Source: Plasmopara viticola (taxonomy: Eukaryota; Oomycota; Peronosporomycetes; Peronosporales; Peronosporaceae). From it: a DNA stretch of 64,000 bases. Positions 12,001 to 24,025 of this stretch are shown here, piece after piece. The stretch lies in the NCBI GenBank assembly GCA_001695595.3, contig MBPM02000019.1:930001-994000 (forward strand), in the 5' to 3' direction. Under the pieces are notes generated by a model. The model was not told where the DNA came from. It did not search any database and was given only the letters and a program-made list of their open reading frames with translations. The position numbers and the translations under genes are program-made. Numbering within the stretch: the stretch's first letter is position 1; every line of letters starts with the position of its first letter.

Positions 12001-15000
12001 GTCAATTTTCAAGATTACACTTGAGAGTTCCCGGCTGTACCAATCCTCCATAATAGCAATCGACTTTACTACAGAAAATGAGCACTTTTGGATCAATCTC
12101 ACCATAAGTAATTTGAAATATTACTCCATAAACGTTCACTACACATGAAGATTTGATAACGCGGACTCTATAGAGCTTAAGAGAATCGACGACTTTGTCC
12201 TCGAGACAAATAGTTATCACGCAGGTCACGTCGTGATATATTTAATGATTGCGAAGAGAAATATGCAGAGGTTAACACAAAATCTCTAGACGTGGTTATT
12301 ACACAAAACGAGAGCGAGACTAGATGTGACGGGTAACCTGCAAACATCAACTCGTAATCGAGCAGGAAAGACAGTTGTGTGTTTCAAGAATCTATTACAT
12401 GCATTTTGCAATAACAATCGAAGTGTGAAACTTTAGCGCAGAAGTTTTTACTGTGCTTAGTTATTCATCGAAAAAACACCGACATTGTCATTATCAAATT
12501 GATGCCGATCACATTAATAGGTATGATGCAGCAGCGAAAGCTGAGATGCGAACATTCGAGGAAAATTTAGGTGAAATGCCTTAGTGAGCTTGCGCTCTGT
12601 CCACTATTTACAGATTTACATGCTCTGACGAAAATTGCGATGCATCAGACAAACCACATTGCAAAACCGCTTGAGCTGTTAGTACACAGAAGGCACAAAC
12701 ACTTCAAAAAACGTGCAAAAATGGAAATGGGAAGTTTATTATTCAGGCTTAGACGCGACTTAAATGTTATCCTGGTAAAAAGCACCCGTACAAAGAAGCC
12801 CTCGGGTTCTGCTCAATACATCAGCTACTCATAACCACATATCACTTTTGCCGTTGCACGCCTTTTATAGGACGATTGACAGGCAATTATCAGGTCTTAA
12901 GTAAAATGCAAACTATCTAGCTAGACTAAGAAGTAATGCTTGTTGTACCGCAAGTAAAAATGTTGTTTTGATGATCGCTCCTACAAAACCGATGACATTT
13001 TTGAATGCGTAGAACTCATTTTCGCTCAGATCCGCATAGGGGCAATTTCGGCCATGCTGAATACTTGAGTCCTCAGTGGCTGCTACAATCAAGACAGTAA
13101 AATTTTATCGTGGCTTTGACGAGCCTGTCGCGCTTTGGTAAGCTTACTACAAAAGCATTTGCTTACGATCACACATTTACTTGCTTCGCAGAAGACTTTG
13201 TTAATTAAGCATGCTTCGTATATTGAAGCAACAACTCGTGTATTGCGTATCCAAAGCGTGAGTACATCAAGACCCATGTATTAAAGCATTTGAATCATAA
13301 GCTTTCCTTCATACACGAACTCAGCAAAAAGCAGCAAGAAGCTAATCATATTTTATTGTCATCAATTTCGCGAATGCTTTAACTAAAACTATTGGAAGTC
13401 CGAATTATTGAAATTTTGTTTGTGGCATCAGGATGACTAAGTTATGATTCCAAAAGGCTACTTTTCATCCCCACCGCACGTTTGCATGGTCTAGAAAGTT
13501 TCTTAATAATAAATGTAGAGTTGGGAACTTTAAGTTATGAAAGAGTACAGTATGTGCTCTTCCTATTGTGAACGTATAGATGTCTAGCGTATACGAACAC
13601 TTCTCCTGAAGCATATGATAAAAAGCTCTTACCAAATCACATAATTCAATCAATAGCGACTGGCTGTTGGATAGGTTATTTTCTTTTTCCATATTATCAA
13701 TAAGGAATATGCAAAAGGTGTTTGTCACCAGCAATCATCTTCAATACTAAATAGCTCATACTCCATTGTAAGAGGCTAACAAAGATACTTGTGAGCGGGT
13801 GGGGCCGCAACTGCAGCTCAGCTCTCTACCAAATTAGCGATTCTGTCTTTTGTTGTCTTGAATCAAGCAGTCTTCTCAGTACATGCTTCGTTTGATGATA
13901 ACGACTTCATTATTACAATTGAAAGTAAATCCTAAAGCTGAGTTCAATATTAATCTATCATTCATTAAGGAGAATTTGAACAGTTATAGTAATCGAACTT
14001 TTGGTTTGCTTTAACAACCTTTTGCAGCAATAGCTTTCTCCAATGACTTCCTTGGTTGCAGAATAATCAACCGTTGTTAGGGCTACCGAGTATCGATCTC
14101 CCGATTTTGCTTTTAAGCTCTTCGTAATGCGCTAGTAACTGCTGCTAGTTTAAAGGAAATGCCATATACAACCGCCTTATTTATCTTAGCACTCTGATTT
14201 GTAGCCGTATAAAACATAACAATGATAATCTCCGAACAGGTCAGCACTGCAAGCAGCAGTCTAAACATCACAATGGCACATGTCAAGATAAGTGAAAAGT
14301 CTAGTATATTACTGTAGACTAAAAGCTTACGCGTCTTAGTGAGCAGATTCGGTATTTACGTCAAAATTGAATTCATCGGATTTATCACGATCCCGGAAGT
14401 GCATCGGTTGAAGTACACATATGACTTTGAAGATGTCGACCCACATGTTTTTAATGTTGGCCATTCAAATATATATTCTGGTTATTACAATTTCGAGCCT
14501 CACGTTGTTCCAATGGTATCATCAACGCGTTGCACCGCGTTCGGTCCTGGTGGCGCGGCGGGTGCGGGTGGCCGTGCGGCAAATGATAGCACCATAGCCA
14601 CCGCCAGATTGGAACAATAATGAGCCAAGTACCCAAAACGCTGTGCGGTTTTAATGATCGGCCATGCTGATTAAAAGTCCTCATTAGCTCTAGATCTTAC
14701 TTCCAAAGTCGATGATCTCCTTAAAAATATATAGGGACGAACATCTTGTCTGAGTACTACAGTCAAACGACCGTAAGAGTCAAAACAATTGCGATTCGGA
14801 TGATGACACGTCTCTTAGGCATTAACTAGCCCTTAAGGCACGCCATCGACCACATTGACGGCCGTGAAGAATATGTCGACACCCCAGCTCAGATTTGGCC
14901 GTAAGTATCCCCCAACGTTAGTGCACGATACAACGTACGCCCTAAGCAACGCGGTCTTCTTCAGCATAAGTGTTCGAGTAGATTTCGCTGCTGCTCTATT

Positions 15001-17306
15001 TAGCTTATTTTAATTGCGAACTACACTTTACTGTCTTATGGGTCGCCAAACCAAGTCCAGAATTTTTGATTCCCGCTTCATGCTTTTCTTTGCCTGACTG
15101 GTACGCCCCGCCAATTGTGTCAAGGATCGTACTTTTTTGGGTTTGGTATGCCCATGATCAAGTCGGACTTGTCCACGTCAAGGCCAGAAAGTAGCTGAAA
15201 CCGCCTCATTATTCAAATCGACAAGAGTCAGCTGTTCTTTTAGGTATTAATAGGTTATGGCTAGCAATAGTTGATTGCTAGTGCGCAAAATCCTTCGTTG
15301 CGTTGGAGTCTTCTTTGCGTGCGTGTGTTCACTGCCACTAGTTTTTTCTTAAAAAGCTGCTTTTATCGCATCGTATGTATCAGCCATACACCCATGTCGA
15401 AGCTTACGTGTATCGCCCTTACTACCAAGCGGCGATGGTTCTGGCTTGAAGGGTGCGGCTTCTCTTTAAAGTCCTTTGGTGAGGTAAAGATCCGAAACGT
15501 TGGCCTCATTGGGATAGGCACAAATAATGTATTTTTGCTATCACAACCATAGCAGCAGAAATTGCTTGGCTCAGCAACGCTAATATTCGTTGAGACTGAA
15601 ACCTATTCGGTAGTTCATATCAGACGTTCTGTGTGCCAAGTAATTACCTATACGTACATAGTCTATCGGCGGCTGGACTTTTCTTGACGAGCAGCTTCCA
15701 CTTTCAAATTTAAAAAATAATTGAGAAAGAGGGAACGAAGTCTGAGCGCAAGGTGATCCTGTCCTTAAGCCGTCCACGGAAACACTCACTTTGACTTGTC
15801 CGGGAAATAGAGCCCCAAAAATAAACTTTGTCAACTCTCTTTACTCATGAATATTTTCATTTTGCGCACGCCTTCCTTATTTTCAGACAAGAAGCGAGCG
15901 CGCCGAGGGAGCTCAAAGTTTGCCGCAAGAGCGCTGTTCTCAGCTGTCTCTTCATGTGACACGGCCACTTACGTACAGTAGATCGCGAATAAGAGCCTAG
16001 CTCTCAACTTAAGAGTAAAATTGCAGTCGTAACGTTCCCCGGATCATCAATGATTATAGCCGCAGTTTCACCTCATAATTCGGAAGAGATGGCATTAGAT
16101 TTTTCCTTTTTCTAAATTTCAATGAGCTCAGATCTGCTTTCTTCGAGATTCTCGAATTCTGTGCTGTCTGGGCTTTAAAGTATAAAGTTTGCTCGCAGAG
16201 CTCAATGGCATGACGTACTTGCATCGCGAGTAGTGCTGACACACCCGCACAAAATGTTTCAAGCTGCTTAGCAACAAGGACTGCTGTAAATGCAGCCGCC
16301 TTCTCAGGCCCATTAATTCCAACAAGTCGTTCGAGCAGCTCAACCAGCACGTGCGGAGATAGTACGAACTATTCTCGAACCCTTTAGAGTTCTCCCTTAG
16401 CGAAGTGTGTAATTTATAGACTGATCTATATCAAAGTTGTATAATGCCTCTAATTTATGATAAGGGACTCATATTTTTTCAAATATTCTCAAGAAATAAT
16501 CAACTTCAACAAAAGTTATTAAAACTAAAGAAGATTTAAAGTACTTCGTCGTGCTTTCCGGTATTCATACCGATATGAACATGCCAACTAGTATAAACAT
16601 AAAAAGGGTAGCGGCTTGCTTATCCATTCAAAACACAGCTTATGAAGCAAGATTTGCAATCTTACACCAAAGGGCAATATCATTTAGTTCGTACCGTACA
16701 TACCGTACAAAACTTTTTGCTCGTAAACGTTAAAAATTCCAGAATCCGGCTCGTCCTCCTCTTTTTATCGTAATTTTGCGTTAAAATGCTTTCCAAATGT
16801 TAGCACTTACGACCGACAAGTGCGCAAATAGCATGAAGCTTTGAAAATTTGGTACTCGTGAGAATTTTCACCAAATCAGCAAGACATCGAGAGCGATGGG
16901 ACTTTAGCCAAGCCCGTGCATCGTTTCGATCATGGGATCAAGCTGTGCTGGACAAAAAGGCATTGGCCACGATTGATATAAAACCACACACAGTCTGAAA
17001 GACACGACTGAACATCCGCCATACTTGTGAATCGAGTCAGATATGAAACGACCGCCTGGTTCGAATCTCCTCTCCAGTAGCGACCCGCTTTAATGAAAAA
17101 AAGGCGCGGGGAATCATACGACACATAGAGTCGACAGCCGGCCGTTTCCATGTCCTTAAACTGCGGGTACGGTTCCACTCCCCTACTTTAGATAAACCGC
17201 TTTGGTACCATGCGGAAACCGGAACTTAACGGGTACACCTGCCATTTCACAGTCTCCATTTTTGCAAGGCAAGGAAAAGAAAGGGGGTGGGTGTGCCTCG
17301 AGAGTC
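9029..17306. other. Gene-poor intergenic region (8.3 kb)
   Basis: No gene can be supported. Frames worth noting but unrecognised: a plus-strand frame ending at 10783 (122 codons, no ATG at its start, helical and basic C-terminal half), overlapping coding-like frames at about 10920-11290, a plus frame ending at 14620 with a Gly/Ala-rich tail in a local GC-rich patch (14535-14580), and a minus frame at 16054-16350 of helical, coding-like composition without an ATG. Any of these could be a decayed gene. None shows a domain. Confidence 0.5.
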
Positions 17307-18506
17307 ATGGCGCTGTGCGACTCGGCTTTCCTCCACGACGTGGACCCTCCGTTAACGACGCTCAAGGCGAGTGAGACGCCGGAGGGTACCTGTACCGGTT
17401 CAGACGACGAAGAGACCACTCACAACAGCCACGGTAGCAGTATCTCTCGGCCACCGCTGACGCCCATGCGCTTGCGTAAACTGAACGCCGACGAAGTCTT
17501 TCTTCGGAACATGCTCGGTCTCTTGAACAAGCGTGGGTACAATGTCCGAGACGCTGCGCTCGAGACGTCGCTCGTCTCGTCTTCGCCCAGTTGCACGCGC
17601 TCGAGTAGTATCACGAGCACGGGCTCGACCCTCTCGTCCGTGCTGCTGGCCTTGCGCGAGCCGAATCATGGCCAGACGCCGCTCCATATTGCTGTACGCA
17701 AGGGTGACGTACAAGTGCTGGACGCACTGCTAGAACACGAAAGCATTGACGAGTTGGTCCATGCCCCGGATTTCAATGGCAACACGGCGTTGCACTTTGC
17801 CACCGGCCATTGGCGGCAACTGGCGGGTCTCAGCATTACCCAACGGCTCTTGGACGCGGGCGCGAGCGTCCATGCAGTGAATAAACGCGGCCTGACCCCC
17901 TTGGCGGTGCATATGCTGACGCTCAAGGTGGACAACCCCACGCTCGTGCTCAAGCTCTTGGAAGCAGACGCGGATCCAAACACAGAGGTCGAAGGCGTTG
18001 CCGTGTTGCACCTCGCTGCACGACGCAATTTGCCCGTGATTGCAGGCGTCTTGGTCTCGTACGGGGCGTCCATGTTGCATTTGAACACGGCCGGCCTCAT
18101 GTGCTACGAAGTGGCGTCGACGCGTGTCAAGCAATTTATGGTCCGTAGCATTCGCAAAGCACCGGCTTATTTATCCATGACCCAACGCAGCACGTGCATG
18201 CGATGCAAGTCGCCGACCCTGCTGCCAATGAAAAAGGTGTTTGGCAATTTGATGAAGAGACTGGTGGGCCTCCACTTGCGTGCCCACCCATGCAACTGTT
18301 ACCACTGTGGCATGCTTTTTTGCGCCCAGTGTCTCAAACCGTCTGGAGCCGTGAGTGCAATTCCCTTTGTCCGAGTGGACGATGACCCGACGGCCAAAGT
18401 GAAAACCTGTCGATTGTGCGAAGCTATCCTCGTCGAGATGAAGCGAAAAATGGCAGCACAGCATACGTTTGACATGCATCGCATGGGGTTACCGACGACG
18501 CTATAG
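17307..18506 (+). CDS. Ankyrin-repeat protein with C-terminal FYVE-like zinc finger
   Basis: A single exon of 399 residues from the ATG at 17307; an ATG at 17202 in the same frame would add 35 poorly conserved-looking residues. After a Ser-rich N-terminus, roughly residues 115-275 contain ankyrin repeats with TPLHIAV, NTALHFA, TPLAVH and AVLHLAA hallmarks. The C-terminal third has four Cys pairs, CMRC, CNCYHC, CAQC and CRLC, spaced as in FYVE/FYVE-related zinc fingers, though the basic RHHCR motif of lipid-binding FYVE domains is replaced by HPCNCYHCG. Ankyrin plus FYVE-type proteins are common in oomycetes and are usually assumed to act at endosomal membranes. The altered motif makes PI3P binding doubtful. 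Composition is clearly coding (GC-rich third positions) compared with its surroundings. Confidence 0.85.
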   Translation: MALCDSAFLHDVDPPLTTLKASETPEGTCTGSDDEETTHNSHGSSISRPPLTPMRLRKLNADEVFLRNMLGLLNKRGYNVRDAALETSLVSSSPSCTRSSSITSTGSTLSSVLLALREPNHGQTPLHIAVRKGDVQVLDALLEHESIDELVHAPDFNGNTALHFATGHWRQLAGLSITQRLLDAGASVHAVNKRGLTPLAVHMLTLKVDNPTLVLKLLEADADPNTEVEGVAVLHLAARRNLPVIAGVLVSYGASMLHLNTAGLMCYEVASTRVKQFMVRSIRKAPAYLSMTQRSTCMRCKSPTLLPMKKVFGNLMKRLVGLHLRAHPCNCYHCGMLFCAQCLKPSGAVSAIPFVRVDDDPTAKVKTCRLCEAILVEMKRKMAAQHTFDMHRMGLPTTL

Positions 18507-19187
18507 AGCGTGGAACGGACTGCGTTGAAAGAAGACTCGGCGCAGTAGGAAGGGAGGACAGATGGCAGGGCGTTTTCTTCCATAAGTTAATGGATCCGGT
18601 TTTTTTGCATTCATCAAATCAAAGCCACTTTTACCAGTTGGACACAAAGCACGTATCCTCGCGACTGGCTACGTGGGCTAGTTGACTCACTCGTGGATAA
18701 CGTGGTGAGACTATGCTTGATGGGTTAGCAGCATAAGGTGAAGGCTTTGCCCAGCTCCCTGTCGTACTTTTCACGTGTATGCTTAGCTTCCAATATGAGG
18801 GTCTTAAGCTGACAAGATGCCGCAACAGACTCAAAAATTCATTTTGCACCATATTTTAATATTCATACGGTAACGGGTATTAACGTTAAGAATAATATGA
18901 AACAAGAGGTAGCACTTGTTATTTCTTTAGTTTCGGTGATATTTTGCGGCACGACAGGGAAAGTTATGATTTCAATCGGCCGATTGTATAGCCAACTTGT
19001 TAGGCTGGTCTTTGCGAAGTAGCCTTTAATGAGACCATGTCCAGGACGCAGCAGTCGCAGTTGCTTAAATTTTATTGATGCGAAGGTTTTCGGACGCAAG
19101 GCACTCACGGCATATCAGTGGTGGCCAAAACTTTTTATAACAAGATTCGAACGAGGTCTGTAATAAGTCGCGTAGATTTCTGTCATT
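18507..19187. other. Intergenic region
   Basis: No gene seen. It is the shared 3' flank of the ankyrin/FYVE-like gene (+) and the SpoU-type methyltransferase gene (-), which converge on it. Confidence 0.6.
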
Positions 19188-20036
19188 TCACTCAAAAAGG
19201 TCGCCAAGAGTGCTGCCCTCATCAAACTCGTCATGAATGGCAGCCCGTTTGGCTTTACGCTGTGCTGCTTTTTCCTGCCCACGCTCACTGTGCGCTGGGT
19301 CATATGTTGGGTACGCATCGAGCAGGAACTTACCCTGAGTACCAGTTGCCTCCATCGCACGCACAGGAAAGTGTGCAAAAGCAGTAAAGTGGTGGAGTGT
19401 AATGGCTGTATTCACCGTCGTATCCAGCAAGAGTTGACGGGAGGCAGTAGTCTGTTTGCCGTATAGAGGAACGTGAATGAAAAAGTCACAGATTGCACGT
19501 TGCTCTTCCGAGAGTCCAGGAAACTGGAGGGCATCAATTAGCACGGACAAAATGGGACAAGGTGCCTACGATTGTACCTCATTGTCGATCACAAAAGCGC
19601 TAGTACCTTCATATGGCGCGGTGTGGGACGCTGTTGTACCATGCAACAGATATGAGCCCAGATCGTTTGCTACAAGACGCAAACGTACCAAAGGAGTTCG
19701 CTTGCTGCTTGCTCAGTCCAAAGATAGTACAGCCTTTGGCCTTTAAGTATTCACGAGCATCTGCATAGTTGTAAAAGTGTACAACGTTCACGTATTTTTG
19801 TGCTCCATGTGCTCCATGAGTACCATAGCGTTCAGAGCCCACTGTTGCATCGGAAACAAACTCATTAAATGTTCGCTAATAGACACATTATAGACGCTTA
19901 AGCACTCACCGACTAAGACTTGAGTTGTTCCGAAGGCAGATGAAGTACGGAGATACGTGCCGATGTTTTGGCGCCCACTTTTGTTCGACAGGACCACGTA
20001 CAGCTCCACAAAGTCCGTAGCCTTGCTGGTCGCCAT
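19188..20036 (-). CDS. SpoU/TrmH-family RNA 2'-O-methyltransferase
   Basis: Four exons, 20036-19910, 19841-19689, 19630-19578 and 19523-19188, with introns of 68, 58 and 54 nt, give 222 residues in one frame. SpoU family motifs appear in order: an N-terminal strand FVELYVVLSNKSGRQNIGTYL with the conserved N and R, the AFGTTQVLVVGSERYGTHGA segment built across the first splice, then YEGTSAFVIDNE and GLSEEQRAICDFFIHVPLYG, which form the SAM-binding trefoil knot. A fourth region with N and TLHHF follows. The usual LGNEG is FVIDNE here, and the usual LN after the knot is TVNTAITLHHF. The enzyme should methylate the ribose of a tRNA or rRNA nucleotide. The substrate cannot be read from sequence. 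The short charged tail is lineage-specific. Confidence 0.85.
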
Positions 20037-22637
20037 CACGAAAAAAAGTTACTATTCCCTCGATAAAGTGACCCGATGCGACTGTAATACTCGACATATC
20101 GCTACGACTTCTCATGTGGCGATCGGCTTGCAGTCATTTTTATTGCAACACGAAGGAGTTCAGAGCCTGCTGACGCACATAATGCGTTCGTATACCACAA
20201 CATTACAGGATACTAGCAACATCTTTTAATGTACTTTACACCTTTGTGAAAAAACGTGAGCAAGATGTGCAATACAAATTTTGTCCCTGGGTGACATGAA
20301 CGACCCCGTGATGACCTTATTGGCAGGGATAATTGACAGAATAATGGGTCGTCGTGTCAAGGAAGGAGCGATTCAATGAATCATGTCAGGGTCACGAAAT
20401 CTCGAAAAACACCAAATTTTTGAGCTTTCGAATGAATCAAATGTCGAAGATATTTTTTAGTTTTTTAGTATGGGCACACCTCCTAAGGATATAAATTTGT
20501 CCACTACTACAGACAACGATGTCATGTAACAACTTAATAAGCAACGTATGCTATGCCAGGGCTCGAATACATTAAAGGATCCCAGGAACCGCGTAAATTT
20601 TGGTTAAACAAACCTCAAGATATGGTGTCCTAGAGATTTCCACACAATAGAAACCTAACACGAGATCCACTCCGTAATAGCTGTGCCACATGGCAATTGG
20701 AATTTAAATGAGGAAGTCGAATATACCCCTCACATCATTTGTTACACTTATTGGCATGCGAGGAAGTGACATTGTAAGAAAGTCTTGATCATCACAAGTA
20801 AACTATTGCCAAATGTACAATAAAAAATAGTGTACTACTTTTAGCATTTTCATGCCAAACACTCTTTAAGGTGTCGCGTATCTTCGTGCTATATCATAAT
20901 AAGTGACACCGGCACGACCTCTCAATTGTATATCAACTGGAGAAAGACTGAGCATACCAGCAAGCAATTATTCGATTTCAATGGCAAAGCCGAAAACTTA
21001 AAGCACTCAAATTTACTCTGACAATTAAGAAAGGTTTCTTTAGACTCATGAAAAAGTGCGGCAAATTCATGGTTTTGCAACAAATGTTAAGGGGGAATTA
21101 CAAAAAGTATATTTCGTTTGAATGCGTATGTATAAGACAAAACCATACACCGCGTATTGATATTATAGTACATGGTCGATTCAATTTCGGGCGTTTTATT
21201 CAACAGTGCTGTCGAAAATCTCGATGTACACATGAGTTCTTCAAGTTAAAATGTTTAATATTTTCTTTTTGTTGCTTTGACATATCTAGTAGCTCACATA
21301 TCCCTAGTCTTCAAGAAATTTTCGTCCATCGTCCACATACTTTTCCCCAGCTCATTTTCGTCGCTTTAAGATTTACAGGCGCGCAAGCTTAATGCAGCTT
21401 TGAGCTTAGTTCCGTTGACATTGTGCTAACACTGGAGGTGAATTGTCAAAACCACACTAAGCGAAGCTTTCCTTACACCGACTGGTGTCATACATGGTGC
21501 TTCCGATATTACCGGCTTTAATGTAGGTAACTTGGTCAGATTTCTCTTACTTCTCAATAAGCTTTCAAGAGTTACGCTGATATGACTTGTAAAAGCCGAC
21601 ATGCAGCTTGCACGTACGGTGCTTGTTTATTAAGGATGACGGCCATCTTATTGTCGATTTTATTTGACGGCTTTGCTGTTTTGGGCTTCTATTAAATTCC
21701 ACACAGAGAACCAACCTGGACTTCTCGCGGCTTTGGGCAGTGTCAGTCCAGCCAGTAAATCAGCAGCGCTTAGCAGCCATTGCAGGCTTTGGAATAGTTC
21801 TTGCACAAAGTACATGTAGGGAGCTACCTATTCAGCGAGATCGTCGAAACGTCAGGCGGTCAGATTTGTATGCAAGCACACAAACTTCGTAACGTCAGAA
21901 TGTTACGAGCCACGTAGTCAATGACTCGTACGCTTGGTGCTACAAGGAGGATTTAGTCGAAGTCTTGCTATTTTCTTGCACAGGTTCCCAAAAAGCCGGG
22001 GATAGTAAACGGTCGCTTAATACCTTGCTGCACGCCACCCTTAGTACAAGGTGCTGTGTAGCCCGTCACAATTGACGTGCGAGATAGATTACAGTCTTAC
22101 TAATTGCTACTTGGAGTACAATAATCACTTTACCTATTATGCACAATTTCTTCTTCGGGGCTTCAAGAATCCAGAGTCACCCCAAAGAATCCGCGGCCCG
22201 ACCTCCAGAGATGACTTGACGACTCCCAGCACTCCGCCAGTACTGGCAGGATCTGTACAGGATCCGATCTGTGAGCAAGGTCTTTATAAACTCGTTCACT
22301 CACTTGTACATGTGAAGTCATTTAACGCGGGTGGAGACCAAGAAGAGGGTGTTCCTTCAGCCCAAATGGTCGCCAAGCGGAGCACGATACGTTTGAAATG
22401 TATAGCGCACTCTAGAAACTCTCCGCTTAATACAGCAACTTGGACGGGTCTCGCAGGTCCCTAAAGTTAACCTGTGATTCAGGCAGAGACTGCATCGATT
22501 CCTGTTTGCAAATATCCGTAAGGCGTTCCTTCACGGCTTTGTATACCTCTAACAATAAAAACGCGGCTTCCATGTAACTTTTCCTGCCGCAAGTAAGTGT
22601 CTACCACATCAAAGATCTCATTAATAAATCAACAATC
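20037..22637. other. Gene-poor intergenic region
   Basis: Nothing supportable. A plus-strand frame ending at 22464 (137 codons, no ATG at its start) has coding-like composition in its second half but no recognisable domain; it may be a retroelement remnant. The last 100 bp are the 5' flank of the S-formylglutathione hydrolase gene. Confidence 0.5.
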
Positions 22638-23618
22638 ATGCAGCTCATAAAGCAGGTCAAGTCCTTTGGGGGCGTCATTAAGCAGTATTCGCACGAGAGT
22701 ACGACGACGAAATGTACCATGCACTTTAGCATCTTCCTGCCACCAAGCGCCAGCGATAGTCACAAGGTGCCTGCGCTCTTCTACCTCGCTGGCCTCGCAT
22801 GCAACGATGAGTTATTGTTTGTCAAGGCCCCGGGAGCCCAAAAGGTGGCGGCCAGTCGAGGCATTGCCATCGTCACGACGGACACGAGTCCACGCGGTGT
22901 GAGCATTCCAGGTGACGAGGACAATTGGGACTTTGGTATAGGGGCTGGCTTTTACGTCGATGCCACGGAACCCACATGGCAGGACCACTACCAGATGTAC
23001 TCGTACGTGAGCAAGGAGCTCCCGGCCCTAATTTCAGCCAACTTCCCGGTGCTAGAGGACCGACACGCAATCATGGGACACTCGATGGGTGGACACGGTG
23101 CTTTGCTGCTTGGACTTCGCAATCCAGTACGCGTTTTTAGCACCTCGTGAATGATCCGTGGCCAGGTTTCTGACCTTGTGTACTTCATGTAGACGCAATT
23201 CAAGTCCATCTCGGCCTTTTCACCCATCGCCCACCCGAGTCAATGTCCATGGGGCATCAAGGCCTTTACCGGCTATTTAGGTGTCGACCTCGAGAGCTGG
23301 AAGCCATACGATGCCACGCATCTTGTCCTTCGCCACGGTCCGATTTCGCAACCGATTCTCATTGACCAAGGACGCGAAGATCCGTTTTTACACGACAAAC
23401 AGTTGCTACCTGAAGCGTTTCAGGCTGCTTGCGATTCCGTGGGCCAGCACGTGACGCTTCGAATGCAGGTGAGTTTGGTATGCTCTGAACACTGGGTGAT
23501 ACATTATTGAAAGTGACTGGATTTGATATTATAGGATGGATATGACCACAGTTACTATTTCATTGCTTCGTTTATTGAGGAACACGTGAACCACCACGCG
23601 GACGCTTTGCTGGCTTAA
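22638..23618 (+). CDS. S-formylglutathione hydrolase (esterase D)
   Basis: Three exons, 22638-23126, 23193-23468 and 23535-23618 (both introns 66 nt, phase 0), give 282 residues, the usual length for the family. It hydrolyses S-formylglutathione to formate and glutathione, the last glutathione-dependent step of formaldehyde detoxification, in the cytosol. The alpha/beta-hydrolase triad is visible: Ser149 in GHSMGGHG, Asp in LIDQGREDPFL and His in DGYDHSYYF. Other family signatures are YLAGLACND, TSPRG and FGIGAGFYVDAT, and PWG-KAFTGYLG after the first splice. Start, splice sites and stop all fit the family, so this is a high-confidence call. Confidence 0.96.
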
Positions 23619-24025
23619 ATTGATATTAGTTTTGGCGGTGCATTTGATCAATGAACGTTTATAAATTAACTATACATGCACTCCTTTTGTCTGTCCTAAT
23701 CAATGCGGCAACTTAATTTTGAATGGGGTAAAAAGCACATTCGACAATTAGGACGTCGTGATGTCAGGTGGTGCGGACGAGATTGGCTGGCATGGTGCCG
23801 AGCAGTACGGTCCTGTAAATGCAACCTCAACAGGCTCTTGACTTGCACTCGATGCCGAGACACCGAGGAAAGGACTCGAACGCGACGTGGGCGCAGGAGG
23901 CCTACCTCGAAGCCGAATGCGACACGATTGGTCGAACGTGAGGTCGCCAAAGAGATACCGATATTCGCAAAACTCGGGAAACTCGCAAAAGGCATACCGA
24001 TAATTCCAATAACAATCTCGATCGA
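23619..24025. other. Intergenic region between FGH and LCAT-like genes
   Basis: The 3' ends of the two genes converge here. Both strands show open frames of arginine-rich composition, but no recognisable domain. It may hold the true 3' end of the LCAT-like gene if a donor-like GTAAGT at 24112-24107 is used. Confidence 0.5.

Noticed and set aside
16054..16350. Minus-strand 98-codon frame of helical, coding-like composition
   Set aside because: No ATG, no domain and no plausible neighbouring exon. Kept only as a note in the intergenic entry.
17052..17068. tRNA B-box-like sequence (GGTTCGAATCT)
   Set aside because: No A box at the right distance upstream and no acceptor stem can be formed.
19670..19688. 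A 19-nt GT-AG stretch in the SpoU-type gene that restores frame like a micro-intron
   Set aside because: A normal 58-nt intron from the same donor to the AG at 19631 also restores frame and gives a better match to the family's motif (APYEGTSAFVIDNE).
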